Below, in pieces: positions 23,604-23,669 of a DNA stretch of 23,669 nt. The DNA is from an uncultured Bacillota bacterium. GTDB taxonomy: Bacteria > Bacillota_I > Bacilli_A > RFN20 > CAG-631. The notes beneath the pieces were generated by a model that was not told where the DNA came from, ran no database searches, and saw only the letters and a list, made by a program, of their open reading frames with translations. Positions within the stretch are counted from its first letter, which is position 1. Each line of letters opens with the position of its first letter. The position numbers were made by a program, and so were the translations under genes. Location: positions 1 through 23,669 of the forward strand of contig CAJJXN010000018.1 in assembly GCA_905197115.1 (NCBI GenBank), written 5' to 3'.

Positions 23604-23669
23604 TTGAAAAAACTAAAAATTAATGTTATGATATTATGGCTATAAGAATATAAGGAGGGTTTTTTTTAT
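23604..23669 (+). promoter_or_regulatory. Promoter and ribosome site of the next plus-strand gene
   Basis: TTGAAA (23604-23609), 17-base spacer, TATGAT (23627-23632), then the strong site AAGGAGGG (23652-23659). The window ends in AT, eight bases after that site, so a gene very probably starts at 23668 with the G just outside the window. Confidence 0.7.

Noticed and set aside
2341..23669. A Mycoplasma-type code in which TGA is Trp.
   Set aside because: RF2 is present with its TGA frameshift, TGA is used as a gene stop (prfB, rnj), and Trp is encoded by TGG.

Overview
The window joins DNA of two different origins. Positions of roughly 55-2215 have balanced base composition and look like a gut Bacteroides/Phocaeicola: two divergent genes (an NapH-type iron-sulfur membrane protein and the menaquinone prenyltransferase MenA), each preceded by a Bacteroidetes TAnnTTTG -7 box, plus the 3' part of ispF. 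From about 2230 to the end the DNA is strongly A/T-rich, uses strong Shine-Dalgarno sites and sigma-70 type TTGAAA/TATAAT promoters, and codes for proteins typical of small-genome, low-GC Bacillota (RF39, Erysipelotrichia or Mollicutes-like relatives). RF2 is present with its programmed frameshift and TGA is used as a stop, so the standard bacterial code applies. The switch falls inside one open ispF frame, exactly in the universally conserved GLLGHSDADV stretch. The simplest reading is a metagenome assembly chimera; a real recombination cannot be excluded from sequence alone.

Layout of the low-GC part. (1) 2331-3444, minus: nicotinate phosphoribosyltransferase, followed by the 5' part of ispF. 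(2) 3524-7516, minus: an overlapping three-gene ABC system (ATPase, FtsX-like permease, ATPase-permease fusion), far richer in A/T and in Asn, Lys, Phe, Tyr and Ile than its surroundings. (3) 7591-13062, minus: operon secA-prfB-yitT-folD-DUF951 with junctions from a 4-nt overlap to a 15-nt gap, ending in a hairpin that overlaps the last stop codon. (4) 13257-14899, plus: class II fructose-bisphosphate aldolase and a CysQ-like phosphatase coupled by TAATG. (5) 15091-16491, minus: an orphan lipoprotein with its own promoter and tandem terminators. (6) 16626-19331, minus: rnj (RNase J), maf and a Tyr-rich small protein. (7) 19412-20227, minus: a ComK-like competence regulator and an unknown partner. 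(8) 20301-22582, minus: two tandem CNNM/CorC-type DUF21-CBS membrane proteins. (9) 22694-23480: a small DUF3892-like protein overlapping tail-to-tail with an unknown membrane protein. A promoter and ribosome site for another plus-strand gene close the window.

Most genes are core housekeeping: protein export and translation termination, one-carbon folate chemistry, glycolysis, RNA decay, NAD salvage. The points most worth a second look are the ispF chimera, a FolD that has lost the lysine and glutamine used for cyclohydrolase chemistry, the highly divergent ComK-like two-gene operon, and the extremely A/T-rich ABC export system. No tRNA, rRNA, CRISPR array or insertion sequence was seen, and no gene-free stretch exceeds 300 bases.
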